A stretch of DNA of 64,000 nucleotides from Cornus controversa (GCA_026545225.1 CM048845.1:53110033-53174032), one strand, 5' to 3'; numbered from the stretch's first letter, positions 47,277 through 60,013 are shown. The notes: generated from the sequence alone by a model not told the origin. Numbers and translations are program-made.

Positions 47277-48651
47277 CATAGTTTATTTTAGAGGGAGAGT
47301 GACGATTTGCACGCCTAAAAGTGATTGCTTTTGTTTTATTAGGGATCGGAGTGATTTCTATACTTCTCTATGTTATGGCATTAGTTGTCATGAGCGACAG
47401 TTTTATCTTGGCTAGTCTTTTGGCCAAGGGGGAGGAAACACCAAGAGAGATATATTCGTCGATGGTGTGTGATTTTTGGATATATTTTTTGAGCATTTGA
47501 CAGATTTACCTCCGAAGAGAGAGGTAGAGTTTGGGATTGATCTTATGCCTGGTACAATGCCTATTTCTATGGCACCATATCAGATGGCATCGACAGAGTT
47601 GGCATAATTAAAGTGTCAATTAGATTATTTGAAACCTAAGAGCTTTATTAGACCAAGTGCACCACCGTGGGGAGCACTAGTGTTATTTGCTAAGAAAAAA
47701 GATGGTTCCTTGAGATTGTGCATTGATTATTGAAACTTGAATCATATGACAATTAAGAACAAGTATTCATTGCCGAGGATAGATGACCTATATGATCAAT
47801 TGAAGGAGCTCACTACTTCTCAAGATTTGATTTAAGGTTAAGATATTACCAATTGAGAGTAAATGATGAGGATATCCATAAAACGACTTTTTGTATACAG
47901 TATGAACATTATAAATTACTTGTAATACCATTCAATTTGACTAATGCACTAGCGGAATTTATGGATTTGATAAACTGCACATTCCATGAGTGTCTTGACA
48001 CTTTTGTTGTAGTGTTTGTGGATGATATACTTGTGTACTCATTTTCGGAGGAAGAGAAGAATTACATTTGAAGACAATTTTGCAAATCTTTAGAAAGCAC
48101 TAATTGGATGCTAAGTATGAAAAGTACAAGTTTTGGCTCCAAGAGGTGAAATTTCTTTGGCATGTTATTTTTGGAGGTAGAGTTTTACTTGATCCATCTA
48201 AGATTAAGGTCATGATTAGTTAGAGGAGTCCGAACAGTGTTTTTTATATTTAGAGCTTTCTTTGTTTGGCGCACTGCTGTAGAAGGTTTTAGAAAGACTT
48301 CTCTAGTATAGCAATCCCTATAGCAAGACTTACTAGTAAGGGTGTGAAGTTTATGTGGAACGAAGCATGTGAGTTAACCTTTCATGAATTGAAGAAGCGG
48401 TTAACAACAACTCCTATTTTGGTGACACCCGAGCATGGCTTAGGGTATGTGATTTATTGTGATGCTTCAGGGAGTGAGCTAGGTTGTTTATCGATGCAAT
48501 ATGACAGAGTAGTTGTGTATGGGTCAAGGCAATTAAAGACTCACGAGCATAACTATCCTACACATGATCTAGTGCTAGTGGCATTGATCTTTGCTTTGAA
48601 AGGGTGGAGACACTACTTGTATGGCAAGAGATTCAATGTGTATTCAGAAAA
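47277..48651 (+). mobile_element. Tekay chromovirus fragment A, right part (RT and RNase H)
   Basis: Continuation of the element left at 26155. Landmarks: [20 protein letters not shown]-like stretch near 47680-47730, [12 protein letters not shown] (48007-48042), KFMWNEACELTFHELKKRL (about 48347-48403), VIYCDASGSELGC and [20 protein letters not shown]. This set is typical of Tekay/Del chromoviruses. It ends abruptly at about 48651 against a minus-strand Tekay fragment. Broken in many places. Confidence 0.78.
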
Positions 48652-49293
48652 TAAGTCCTCCTCCACCTTTAGTGCTCCTCTACCTCAATGTCATAGTAGT
48701 TCTCAAAAAATTTCCACTAATGGTTGGCCTCACCCGTAAAATGATGAACGGCCACTTCCACCCTTAAGTCCTCCTCTACCTCTAGTGCAGTAAAGAGCTT
48801 GACTATCTCATCCAACCAATTTTCTGCCACCATAGGGTCAGACGCTCTTGTATATGATGGTGGATTATGCTTCTTAACAAGTCCTAATGCCAACATCATC
48901 CTACTAGGAGTTGCCCTTGGTTAAGCCTGAGTCTGCTCTTACGTTTTTCTTGCAATTTGTCACATGGTGGTAACCATGTCGTGCATGAATTGCTCTCCAT
49001 AAATGGGAACTGCTACAGCTGCTCCTTTGTGAGCTCTTTGTGGTGGCATCTTGATATATAAATAACAGGAAAACACTTAAAATCAAAACTCGAATATAAT
49101 CAACCAATTTTCCTCATGCTTACACAACACCATGCTAAGTCAATTCATAAGTAGAATGTCATACCAAATAAGCAAGCACATAAGCACATTTCATGTAATA
49201 TGTACTACCCTTAAATTTAAACTCACAACCTCCATTCTCAATTCTACGCGTTGTTCAACCCCACCCATCGTCCAAAGGTATTCAAAACTGGTT

Positions 49294-49305
49294 GCTCTGA
49301 TACCA
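49294..49305 (-). promoter_or_regulatory. Primer-binding site of Tekay fragment D
   Basis: GCTCTGATACCA on the plus strand is the complement of TGGTATCAGAGC, which pairs with the 3' end of initiator Met-tRNA. It lies three bases from the LTR end. Confidence 0.85.
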
Positions 49306-49308
49306 AGT

Positions 49309-52057
49309 TGTCATGCCTCAATTTCAAACACTCAATTAAGAGCGAGAAAAATGAGGGGTGAACGATTAAATCAACATCAATACTCTGAGTAATTGGAGAC
49401 TTCGTCTCCAAGCCCAAATTCGAAGAATAAGTCCGTCCATTAGATCCTAACGAACTACCTCCACCTTTAAATCAATGTGAAAGCTTAATTACATACATAC
49501 GTTTACTTACGTATGACTAAACATCAATCACTCAATATAGCCCCACATGTGGCCACACATGCATAAGTCTAGCTGTGGACTACAAGTTTCGATTAATCAA
49601 AATGTATTCTTCGATTAATCGAGGCCCTCACTCGATTAATCGAAGTGGAGTTTTTGATCAATCGAAGCTATGGTTGATTGAACTTATATTGAAGTACTAT
49701 CATAATTTTGCTAGAATTGGTGTCCAATCCATTGAACATTTTTTGATTGAAGTTTGATTAATCGAGGCTATTTGATTAATCGAAAAGCAGTCTTCGATAA
49801 TCGGAAAGCCATTCTCATAAGTTTACTTAGACAATTTCATACCAAATTCTCATTCTTCAACACACATACATTTTCTATAAAATGTAAAACATCGTAAATG
49901 ATCCAAGACATATTTCCCATGGTCCAAATACAAAATTTGTATCTCCAGGTGATCACATCCATAAACATATATATTTGGGACTTCAAAACTATACGTCATA
50001 TATTCATTCCTCAAAAGTTGCACACATGCCATACATAGCGAATATGTTTGAAATTCGAATACATCAAGATAATCCAAATGTAAAGGCAACATTACTCAAA
50101 TAGTCAATATGCAACAAACCGACATGGACATTTATATACATATCCAAAAGAAACTCCAAATTCCACTCGAGTCAATCTAAGTTTCTCCTCCACAGATGTT
50201 TTATCTAAAAGAAGGTTTGGGGGGGAGGGGTGAGCATACAACTAAGCCGAGTAGAGATTATTCGCCTTACTCAACCTTGACTTCGGCAGCTGTGGACCCC
50301 ACTTAAACACCAAGCCTATAAAATAGGCCCCAGTCCCAATCCTCTGAATTAGGCTAGCCCAGACATCATACCCACAACCCCAGCCTAAGCACACCAAACC
50401 AAGATGACATGGGCCGCTATTAACTAAGATAAACTCAAGCCCCGACAGGCTCACACATACCACTTGCTAGGCCATCATTAGCATAACCCACCTTCTACTT
50501 CAAGCAATAGTTATCAACTCCCCACCAGATAAGACCCAAAGAGGCCCAACAGACACAATGATGGATAGGGAGGTGGCTTCTGAAATATTAGGGAAGATAG
50601 GATCAAAAAATGGAAGGCTATAGAAAGAAAGAGAATAATAGAGAGAAGGGGTTAGGAAAACTAAGAAAAATACAATCTAGATTTAATAAAGAAGGCCTTG
50701 TTTTTACAAGAATTTGAGTGTATTGTCGCAAAATTTACCATTCACATCTTTGAGCACTTACAATAGCCATACATGAATGCTCAATGACATACTTAAATGT
50801 TTTTCATGCTTAAAATATATCATTTTTGAAATCATATATGATATCACATACCTCAATATAAACAAACAGTTTAAAAGGAATCACATTCACAAATAAACTT
50901 AATGTCACGTATACTCTAAAATCAATTCAATTGGGGACTTTTGCTTATCACATCTATAGTAAGATTCTTTTCAAGACCACCTACTCTGTTTATGTTCTAC
51001 GGGTTGCTAACCCAACGAAAATGACATCCACTTGACCAAGTTTTGTGCCTTGCATAGGGCTCTGGGCCCTTCTTAATTCTCACACATGCCCCAAAAAACA
51101 CAATTACCACCAAAGTGCACATTTGTCACATATATGTACAAAACCATGATTGTCACAAAATTCCTCCAATACATAACATTATGAAGTTTATGCATATCAA
51201 TTTCAACTCAAGCATATTACAATGCAAATCTAATCATCTCATTGAAATAAAAAATCATGCACTTTTAAGAAAACTTCTTTTATGCATTTCTTCTCACAAT
51301 GAGTCAAATTTCACAAATAATTCCCAAATGAACACAAAGTCTCACAATGCATTCATGAACATCAACCACCACAAATGATACATAAATTCTATCTAAGACA
51401 TGCTAGACAATTTATATATGCAAGAAACATCAAATTTCAAATAGCAACACATGAAAAAATTTCATATCACAAGTGACCTATAGAATTAAAGTAAAGAAGC
51501 AATTCACACCCCTACCTCAAATCTTAAGCATTTCTAGCAGGGTTCCAAAATCCCAGCCTTTCCAATTTCACCAAAATTGAACTTTGTTCAGTTCAATACA
51601 TAGCCCTTGTCGAATAGAGCAAACCCTTTGGCTTTGGTGTTCTCCAAATCCTACCTTAAGGCCTCTAAAATGAAGAGGGAGAGTGAGAGAGATACATTCT
51701 AGTGTTCTGGTGTAACAAATGGCTAGAATCATAGCCTCCATTTTTTATTTTCAAAGCAATTATGGCTCCGAAATCGCTTCCTTAACTCATTTATGATTTC
51801 ATTTGGTCTAACATCAAAAATAATATTTTTTTCAAAAATTCTCCAGATTCTGGGACCCACCCTACTCATGTCCCGGGCCCCGCCAACCCGAAAATCTCAA
51901 ATTTCACTAAATGATCCCAAAACATTCCAAATCCTCTGAACAAGTTCTCAAACATGTTTCTTACATTTAAAACATGCTAAACATCATTTAAAATACACTT
52001 AGGACAAAAAATAATGCATAAAAAGAAAATCAGTAAAAATTGGATCCATTCTCTACA
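49309..52057 (-). repeat. 5' LTR of Tekay fragment D
   Basis: About 2.75 kb, from TGTAGAGAATGG to GGCATGACA on the minus strand. It contains a palindrome cluster (TTCGATTAATCGA type) at 49585-49810 close to its end, as in the solo LTR. Confidence 0.75.
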
Positions 52058-52099
52058 TGCAGCCCTCAAGGTTGTTATATTCCATCTCTAAACACCCAC

Positions 52100-53140
52100 T
52101 AGAAAGCCTTTCAGAGCAACTCATGAAGGCCCAAAAATACATGAATGCTAAGGATACTCTAGACACGTGAAAAAAGAAAGGAGATGATGATAGAAACATG
52201 GATAGAAAAAAGGGAGGATATTCCATTAAAGCAAGAGGACACGAGATCAAGGAGGTAGGCCATCACGACAAGATAAGGGACACAATTTTACCCCCATTAA
52301 ACACAATAAGTAAAATACTCCTCTACATTCAAGATGATCCGGCTGTGACATGACCCTCAGAACTAAGAATTGATCTCGTGACAAGTATTACAAGTTTCAT
52401 TGTGATCACAGATATGATACAGACAAGTGCATCAACGTAAAGAGGCAAATTGAAAGTCTAATTCACAAGGGATAACTGCGTAGATTTGTGGTTAGAGATG
52501 AGAGGGCGCCACAGAACTCCCCACGTGAAAGCAAAGATGACAATACTTGAATAAACCCTCCAATATGAGATATCAGAGTTATCTCAGGTGGGTTTGTAGA
52601 TGACGGAGAGTCTAAGAAGGCTCGTAAAGTGCATGTGAGGAAATTCAAAAATTTCTATGACGTGGGCAAAGTGATGAATCACCTCCCTAAGCCAAGCTCC
52701 CTCAAAGAAAAGATTAGACCCATAACTTTTTTAGAGACAGATGTGAGGTGAATTTAGCAACCACATGATGATGCTCTAATAGTCGCATTAATTATCGCCA
52801 ATTTCATAATCAGGCGGGTACTGATCGACAATAGTATTTCTGCTGACATCCTATTTGTAAAAGCCCTTAACCAAATGAATATTAGTAGGGAATGACTCAA
52901 TCCTACTAAGTCCCCATTTATCAGAATCTTTGGGGAAAAGCTTTTTTTGCTTGTTGTCATTACCCTTCGAATCACCATTAGTGCAAGTCCAAGACAAGTC
53001 ACGAAGATGATGAACTTCTTTGTGGTAGATTGCCCATCTACTTACAACGTTAACATAGGAAGAGCTACATTGAATGCCATAAAGGCAATTACATCCACTT
53101 ACCATCTCCTCGTGTTGTTTCGCACTGATTACAGCATTGC
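52100..53140 (+). pseudogene. gag end and protease region of Tat element F
   Basis: KAQKYMNAKDTL and a zinc-finger-like end (YKFHCDHRYDTDKCINVKRQIESLI, shown here only as a pattern: C/H-rich, then IESLIHKG) near 52390-52470, followed by a protease-like region with SADILFVKALNQMNI (52835-52880) and VDCPSTYNVNIGRATLNAI (53028-53085). Broken. Confidence 0.65.
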
Positions 53141-53199
53141 ATAGTTGAGGGGAGATCAAGCTACTTCTTAGGAGTGCTACGCCACTTCCGTAAAAGAGA

Positions 53200-55990
53200 A
53201 GAAGATGTTCGAGACATTGAGTATAAAGGGCCTAGAAATCAAAAATGAAAAAGAGATCCATCATGCAGAACCAATGCAAAAGCTAGTTAAAATCGATTTG
53301 TACATGCCAAAAGCCAATAAGAAGGTGAGCGTGGGGTCATCACTCTCACCCATCGTTCATGAGGAACTCATTCAATTCCTCCAAAGAAATTGAGATGTAT
53401 TTGCCTGGTCCCATAAAGAAATGCATGTGATTGACCTGACAGTTGTTGTACATCGATTGAATGTTGACCCTACCACCAAGCCCATCACACAGAAGAGACA
53501 AACTTTCGCTCTAAAATAAAATTTGGCAATATATGAGGAGGTGGATAAGTTGTTAAAAGCTAACTTTGTATAGGAATCACATTATTCAGATTGGCTAGCA
53601 AATGTAGTCTCGGTAAAGAAACCCAACGATAAGTGGTTCCTTTACGTAGATTTCACTGATCTAAATAGGGCATGCCCAAAAGATAGTTTTCCTCTCCCAC
53701 AGATCGATACTCTAGTAAAAGAAACATCTGAGTATGAGTGAATTAGTTTTAAGGACGCTTATTTTGATTATAATCAAATGCTAATGTATCTATTAGATCA
53801 GGAAAAGATATCTTTAATAATAGAAAAAGGGTTGTATTATTATACAGTGATGTCGTTTGGTCAGTTCCATACTAATGCGAGAAGATGATGGGGGGTTTAG
53901 AGGCAAGTATACTATATGAACAAGGTACTTCGAGGGGCTAAAGTAAGGTATCCTAGGATAGAGAAACTAGCTTTTGCCCTGGTCATGACAGCCAGGAAAC
54001 TTTGACCATACTTTAAAGCATGCACAATAGTGGCATTGACTGATCAATCACTCTGACAAGTCACTTTCAAGCCCAAAATTTTTGGACGGCTTGTGAAGTG
54101 GTCATAGAGCTGGGGGAATTCGATATCCGGTATAAGTTAAGATCGTAATAAAAGGTCAAGTACTTGCAGACTTTGTAGCCGATTTAACCTATCCACTAGA
54201 GGAAGAGCAGACATTATGGGAAGAGCGGGAGAGATCATTCTAACAAAACATGGAGGACCAAATGAACCCAGACTACACATAGGAACTATTTCTAGATGGA
54301 TTGTTAAATGCACAAGCTAGTGGCACAAGGATAATAATTATTTCTCCTAAGGGGGAGAGCTTTAAATATGCCCTGTAATTTGGGTTCAAGGTGACAATCA
54401 ATGAAGCTGAATATGAAGCATTGATTGCAGGGCTATAAATGGCAAGATTTCTTGAAGTATAACAATTAAAAGCTTACACGGACTCCCAATTAATTGCCAA
54501 ACAGATCCACACAGAGTATGAAGAAAAAGGAGAAAAAATGAAGTCCTACTTGCAAAAGGTTTATGAATTAATTACTCACTTCCTAAGGTTCCAAAACGCG
54601 AATCCCCCACAATGCGAACTCTAATGCTGATACTCTTGCCCGCTTAGCAACTGCACTAGAAGCTATAGATGATACATTACCTATTGAACAAATAGAAGAA
54701 CTGAGTATGATAAAAGAAGTACATAGCAAGGTGAATCAAGTGGCTCAAGGCATGGAATGGGCTGATCCACTTATCAAGTACATCAGAGATGGTGAATTGC
54801 CACTCGATAAGGTGGAGGCACACAAAATAAGGATTAGGGCATCTAGGTATACCCTAATTGATGGAATCCTTTATATAAAAGGGATCTCGTTGCCTTACTT
54901 ACGATGTGTTTTAGTGGATGAAGCTCAATATGTCATGAAAGAAATTCATGAAGGGGACTGCGGAAGTCACATAGGGGGTAGGACTTTCGCATATAAGGCT
55001 GTTGGGCAAGAATACTATCGGCCCACTATGCAGCAAGATGCACTAACTATACAACAGGATGGACTAGATTTTGTCAAGAAGTGCAACAAATACCAATGCT
55101 TCGCTAATATCCCAAGACAACCCCTAGAAGAGTTAGCTCCAATAACTACACCATGACCTTTTGCCTAGTGGAGAATCGACTTGATCTGTCCTTTACCTTT
55201 GGGAAAGGGGCAAACAAAGTTTACAATTGTGGTAATTGATTACTTCACTAAGTTGGTGGAAGTAGAACTCTTAGCCAAGATTGGAGATAAGAATTTCATT
55301 AGTTTCATTTGGAAATTGATTATATGAAGGTTCAAAATTCCAAGGATCATTATCATGGACAATGGAAAACAGTTTGAAAGTACACTTTTCTAAAGATTTT
55401 GTTCCAGACATAATATAAAAAATCACAACTCCACGCCAGGCAACCCACAAGTGAATGGGCAAGCTGAAGTTGCCAACAGAACTATACTCACGATGATTAA
55501 GATGCGTTTGGAAGCCACCAAGGGTTTACAACTAGAGTTATTATCGAGTATCTTGTAGGGTTACCAGGAAACACCTTATTTTTTAGCTTTTGAAAGTAAG
55601 GTGGTTCTCCGAGTGGAAATGGACCAATTGGCAAATTATCTAACTAAGCTTTATGACCCTAGTTTTAATGAAAGGGAATTAATGGATATCACTAATTTTA
55701 TTGAAGAAAGAAGAGAACAGGACCGAGTACTGGTGGTGGCGTATCAGCAATCTATGTTCGGGTACTATAACACTCAAGTCAAGCAGAGGAGTTTTTGACC
55801 TAGGGACTTAGTCCTCCGTGAAGTAACTAAGGCGACCAAACCTCCATTCATCGGGAAATTGGCTCCTAACTAGGAAGGCCCTTACAAAGTTATCTGAACT
55901 CAACGACGAGGGGCATATTGGTTAGAAACATTGGAGGGGAAACAATTGGCCCATCCTTGGAATGCCGAGCATCTGAGGAAATATTATTAG
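53200..55990 (+). pseudogene. pol region of Tat element F (RT, RNase H, second RNase H, integrase)
   Basis: RT: DVFAWSHKEM, WLANVVSVKKPNDKW and FTDLNRACPKDSFPLPQID (53590-53708). RNase H: VRYPRIEKLAFALVMTARKL. Second RNase H: LFLDGLLNAQASGTRI, INEAEYEALIAGL and AYTDSQLIAKQI. Integrase: an N-terminal part in 54707-55156 (CGSHIGGRTFAYK, later KKCNKYQCFANI), core (TIVVIDYFTKLVE; IIMDNGKQFES; STPGNPQVNGQAE near 55430-55467) and C-terminal part ending HPWNAEHLRKYY (about 55952-55988). Broken throughout. Confidence 0.75.
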
Positions 55991-56157
55991 TAATTTTTTT
56001 GTAGTTGTAATTACTTTATTAGTTTCAGTTGAAACTTAGTTTAGTGTCGTGCCTTAAAATGATAGTTCAGAGGTGTTTTCAAATAGCCTTTATTGTTACT
56101 TGAACATCAATAAAAGTTTTTTTTGTTTTGAAGTTTCTTGGTATAATCAAAACAGAA

Positions 56158-56790
56158 AATGAACATTCGACCCCATTGGGGCACACGTCATTCAAAGGGC
56201 CTTTAACGAAAAAGGCGGGATGAATTAATTTCTGGAACATGATCAATCAACCCTATTGGGGTACACCTCATTCAGAGGTCCTTTAATGAAATAAGTGGGA
56301 TGAATTAATTCCAAGAATATTGTCAATCAACCCCATTGGGGCACACCTCATTCAGAGGCCCTTTAATGAAAAAGGCAAGATGAATTAATTCTGAGAACAT
56401 CGTCAATCAACTTCATTGGGGCACACCTCATTCAGAGGCCCTTTAATGAAAAAGACAGAGTGAATTAATTCTGAGAACATTGTCAATCAACCCCATTGGG
56501 GCACACCTTCTTCAGAGGGCCTTTAATGAAAAATGTGAGATGAATTAATTCTGAGAACATTGTCAATTGACCTCATTAGAGCACACCTCATTTAGGGGGC
56601 TTTTAATGAAAAAGGTGGGATGAATTAATTTTGAGAACATTGTCAATCGACCCATTGGGACACACCTCCTTCAGAGAGCCTTTAATGACAAAGGCGTGAT
56701 AAAATAATTTTGATAAAATTGTCAATCGACCCCATTAGGGCACACCTCATTCATAGGGGTTTTAACAAATGATGGGATAAATCCCGCAAA
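56158..56790. repeat. Tandem array, exact 80 bp period, about eight units
   Basis: AATCAAC or AATCGAC starts units at 56245, 56325, 56405, 56485, 56565, 56645 and 56725, all exactly 80 bp apart, with a diverged unit before. The consensus includes CCCCATTGGGGCACACCTC, TTCAGAGGCCCTTTAATGA and a GGGATGAATTAATT block. Unrelated in sequence to the 87 bp array of element E but in the same place after pol. Confidence 0.9.
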
Positions 56791-56949
56791 GGGTTTTATA
56801 GAGTTTTTTTTTTAAATCCAACAGGGTATAAAAATATAACAATTTATTATTACTAAGTTACAGCATGATAAGGAAACAAGGAAGTAGCACGAAACTCATA
56901 CGCTTGTTACACCATAAAGTAATAATACTACAAAAGCATCAAAATCAAG

Positions 56950-58120
56950 GGCCTTGCCCCTCAGTATCGTCCAGTTGAAGGCGAGAGAACTCCATTCCTG
57001 GGTAAATGCCCTATGTCAATTCTCAAAAATATTCGAACCCGTCAACATAATATTGGTAATAGATTTTTTCAAATTCAGGTGCTTCCTTAAACTGCTCGAC
57101 GGCTCTCGCTATCACCAAGGACATGTCAACATTAAGCCTGACCACTCCATCTTGTTCATGGAAGAGTTGGGAATGGAGAACATAAATCTTGCTTACAGGA
57201 GAGGAACATAGGGATTCTATCTCGGAGTACTGGTTTTTGCACTCTGTATTAAAACTTGACCTCTTAGCAACAAATGAATCTCTCTCTAAAAAGGGCATTT
57301 TTTGTCCACAAGAGATGATTCGACACACACTGTGGAAAGGTGATACCATGCCAACACACCACGAGGTATAAGAACATAACCAGAGTACAAGATAAGGGCT
57401 ATAGAAGGTTAAGGAGGGGCCAACCTTAGCCAAGTTGGCCATGAGATGCCCGGTGGTTACAGTTGTTCCTAAGGCATCTGCCTGTTCTAGATCACTCTAA
57501 AGAACAAATTATCTAGCCTTTCCAATGGCATATTGTGAGTTGTTTAACATTGAATTATTACTAGAGGTAATAGTGAAAGGTGCTTGAAGGCTTGTACTCC
57601 CAAATAATTGAGTAGATGATACCCTGAATAAACTTGGGTTTGGGATGTGTATGGGTTGGCATCACAAGCGCTGGAGAAGTTCTGACGGAAGGGACTAATG
57701 ATGCGCTCCATTGCCCAAGGATGAGGGGTCACCATTATCTTTTCAATGTTAAAGGCGAAGACCTAGCTCTTGTATCTTTAGCCCTGGCAATGATGCCTTT
57801 GATGATTTTCCTACTAGCAGAGCCCACATGTTAGAAAGAAAAAAAATACAATTCGTTAAGCGGCAAGCAATACCCTTAGAGCATGAAAAAATAATGAGGA
57901 TAAAGATACAATACACCTTATTTTCGTAGAACAAGCTTTGAAGCCCAATATGCCTAGCCCCTTATCTAAGGTTTAGACGAGGCCGTCTTTTATTGGGTGG
58001 GCGTACATTTTTTCTAGCATTTCTATTTCCAGCTCTGTCATGCTCGATTCAGGCCTCACAACTAAATTTAAGAATGAGCACAGTTAGCTTATGTATGCAA
58101 AGTAAAAAGGGTGAGTGTAA
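56950..58120 (-). pseudogene. Antisense gene-like block of Tat element F, with exon-like pieces
   Basis: Minus-strand coding-like pieces from right to left: MTELEIEMLEKMYAHPIKDG (near 58040) continuing to GLGILGFKACSTKI; MWALLVGKSSKASLPGLKIQ (about 57830); FLERDSFVAKRSSFNTECKN (near 57295); and VRLNVDMSLVIARAVEQFKE followed by APEFEKIYYQYYVDGFEYF (57150-57023). A last piece ends LQLDDTEGQGP near 56950. The gaps resemble introns. It occupies the same position and strand as the block in element E. Antisense ORFs of this kind are known in Tat-lineage elements; function unknown. Confidence 0.55.
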
Positions 58121-58157
58121 AGAAGGAGGGCATTTGGAAATTACCAGAAATGTCCCC

Positions 58158-58531
58158 ATCTCTAATACCCTGTAATTTTGAGGTTATTTAATTTGGATTT
58201 TTCATTTTTTAAATTATTTATTTTGTGAGTGTTTTAAATGTTTTAAGTAAATTTTGTCAATGTCTTTTCTTTTATGTTTAATGTATATGTTTGATTTATG
58301 TGATACTAAGTGGTTGGTTGCCTTTAATAAGTGTACAATTTTTGTTTTAAATGTATTTTTATATAAGTAAAAATATGTGAGTATTTTATTATTTTGAGTA
58401 CGTAGGTACATTGTGCATGTATTTAAGCTTCCGCAAGTGTAAAATGTTAATGAGTGGTGTGGATGTTGATTTCACCATTCACCTCCCATTTCTCTCGCTC
58501 CTAATCGGGTGTCAGAAATCAGGGCGTGACA
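58158..58531 (+). repeat. Probable LTR or LTR end of element G
   Basis: Ends AGGGCGTGACA directly before the primer site. The start TCTAATACCCTG is close to the TGTAATACCC start common in this group, but without the second LTR the true start is uncertain and the LTR may extend further left. Confidence 0.45.
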
Positions 58532-58534
58532 ACT

Positions 58535-58648
58535 TGGTATCAGAGCGTGGTACCATAGTAAGATTAGAGATGTGAGATGATGTGACAACCTAATCACCCT
58601 CAATTTTTTGGATTCAGAAATTTGGGCGTGACACCTTGGTATCAGAGC
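58535..58648 (+). promoter_or_regulatory. Two initiator Met-tRNA primer sites in tandem
   Basis: TGGTATCAGAGC occurs at 58535-58546 and again at 58637-58648, each preceded by GGGCGTGACA. The first adjoins the LTR end and is the expected site; the second is part of a roughly 102 bp repeat of the LTR-end/primer-site junction. Confidence 0.8.
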
Positions 58649-58821
58649 TACCGGGTTTGAATACCTTTGAACGATCGATGGATGGAACCACTCATAGACG
58701 CGTGAACTTGAGGTTGTGATCGTAGATTTAAGGATAATTACAAATTACATGGAATATGCTTATGTGCTCACTTATTTGATAAACATGTTATTTTTTAAGT
58801 AACTTAGCATGGTGTTAAGTG

Positions 58822-60013
58822 TTGACGGGTGTAGACTAGTGGATGGATGTCGTTGCTTCTCTAAACTTCATACAAAAATAAAACCTGCAAAAACTTTACT
58901 AAAAATTCTATAGTAATAAGCAGAGTCGAACCACTCTCAAGTAAGAATTAGATATAAATCTCAAATTCAAAACGTCAATATTTTGGGATGAAAAAGGAAA
59001 ATTTAAAAGATAAATAAACTTCTTATTTTTTTAGTAATAAGAACTACTACTAAATACCTTTGATCAATTGATGGAAAAATCTCAAGGAAAGAGAATTCAC
59101 CACCATGGATACATATAAATAAAATTTCTAATATTCTTATCTAATTTTTCCTCCAATAATCAATACACTTCACCAATCCAATTAGAACTTGGAAAGATGA
59201 AGGAAAATATGTCATAAAAAATAATACTTAATTATATATGAGAGAGCATTTTTTACTTAATCTATTATACCTTTGGTAGGTAAATAGAGGTAGGCATTCT
59301 TCGAATTACCATTATTTGACAAATACGAAGAATCCTCCCTCTAATTTTTGAAATTAAAAATTCAGAATAAAAGAATGCTCTTGGAAGGAAAGATTAGACA
59401 AGAAAATAAAATAACTTACTTATACTTCAGCCATGGCGGCTTCATCACTCCTTTGAGAAGGTTGCTTACACTTGCATATCAACAAAAAATATATATATAT
59501 ATATAGAAATGAAACTGCTATTCTTCACTGAATCAAGAAAATGATTACACTATTTTTTTCTACAATTTTCTAACTCCTTTCACCATCCCCTAAGACCAAT
59601 TATTTATAGTATTAGAGGGGAATGGTTTAGGTGGCAAAAATCTAAAATACAAAATTTTAAAAACAAAATTCAAAATACAAAATTTTGAATTTAAATATCT
59701 AATATTTGATCTCCATATCTTCAATTTGAATTATGGAGTGCAGACGTGGCCGTGTAAAAAAATATTTTTCAAAATTTTGAACTTAAGACCTCTTGTGTAA
59801 TAGATTACACAGAATATCATCTCTCCTACAATTCTTCTTATATTTATCTTAGGTTATATCTATCATTTTCAGCCCTTTTTTGCTGCTTTTCTTCTTATTT
59901 GGAAATCAACCCCTATAAAACATAAAATGCAAAGATAAGAATATTTAAATAAAGTAAAAGAGTAATTAAAGACTTATTTTGGAATATAAAATATCAAGTT
60001 TTGTGCACTTATC
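58822..60013 (-). mobile_element. Solo-LTR-like insertion in the leader of element G
   Basis: AT-rich 1.2 kb segment between the primer sites and gag, flanked by AAGTG at 58817-58821 and 60014-60018. Read on the minus strand from 60014 it begins TGATAAGTGCAC, a plausible LTR start, and ends CACCCGTCAA. No coding region. Because the last T and the flank overlap, the boundary is uncertain by one or two bases. Confidence 0.5.

Larger units (their letters stand above)
48652..52057 (-). mobile_element. Tekay chromovirus fragment D (5' LTR, primer site, gag start)
   Basis: The minus strand shows a complete 5' LTR (52057 down to 49309), then a primer site TGGTATCAGAGC (complement of 49294-49305), then the beginning of gag (48660-49050), including NPPSYTRASDPMVAENWLDE and FTALEVEEDLRVEVAVHHFTG. 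The rest is missing at the junction with fragment A. The LTR is of the same family as the solo LTR at 616-3237. Broken. Confidence 0.78.
52058..58157 (+). mobile_element. Tat/Retand-type Ty3/gypsy element F, decayed
   Basis: Parts in order: gag end (52100-52480), protease (52740-53140), reverse transcriptase (53200-53890), RNase H (53910-54190), second archaeal-type RNase H (54280-54600), integrase (54700-55990), an 80 bp tandem array (56158-56790) and an antisense gene-like block (56950-58120). The dual RNase H and the layout after pol place it in the Tat lineage, parallel to element E but in a different subfamily. The left end is lost at fragment D and no LTR is recognised. More than ten breaks. 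Confidence 0.8.

Noticed and set aside
49294-49305. tRNA gene remnants at the TGGTATCAGAGC sites
   Set aside because: Only the short complement of a tRNA 3' end is present, next to LTR ends, so these are primer sites.
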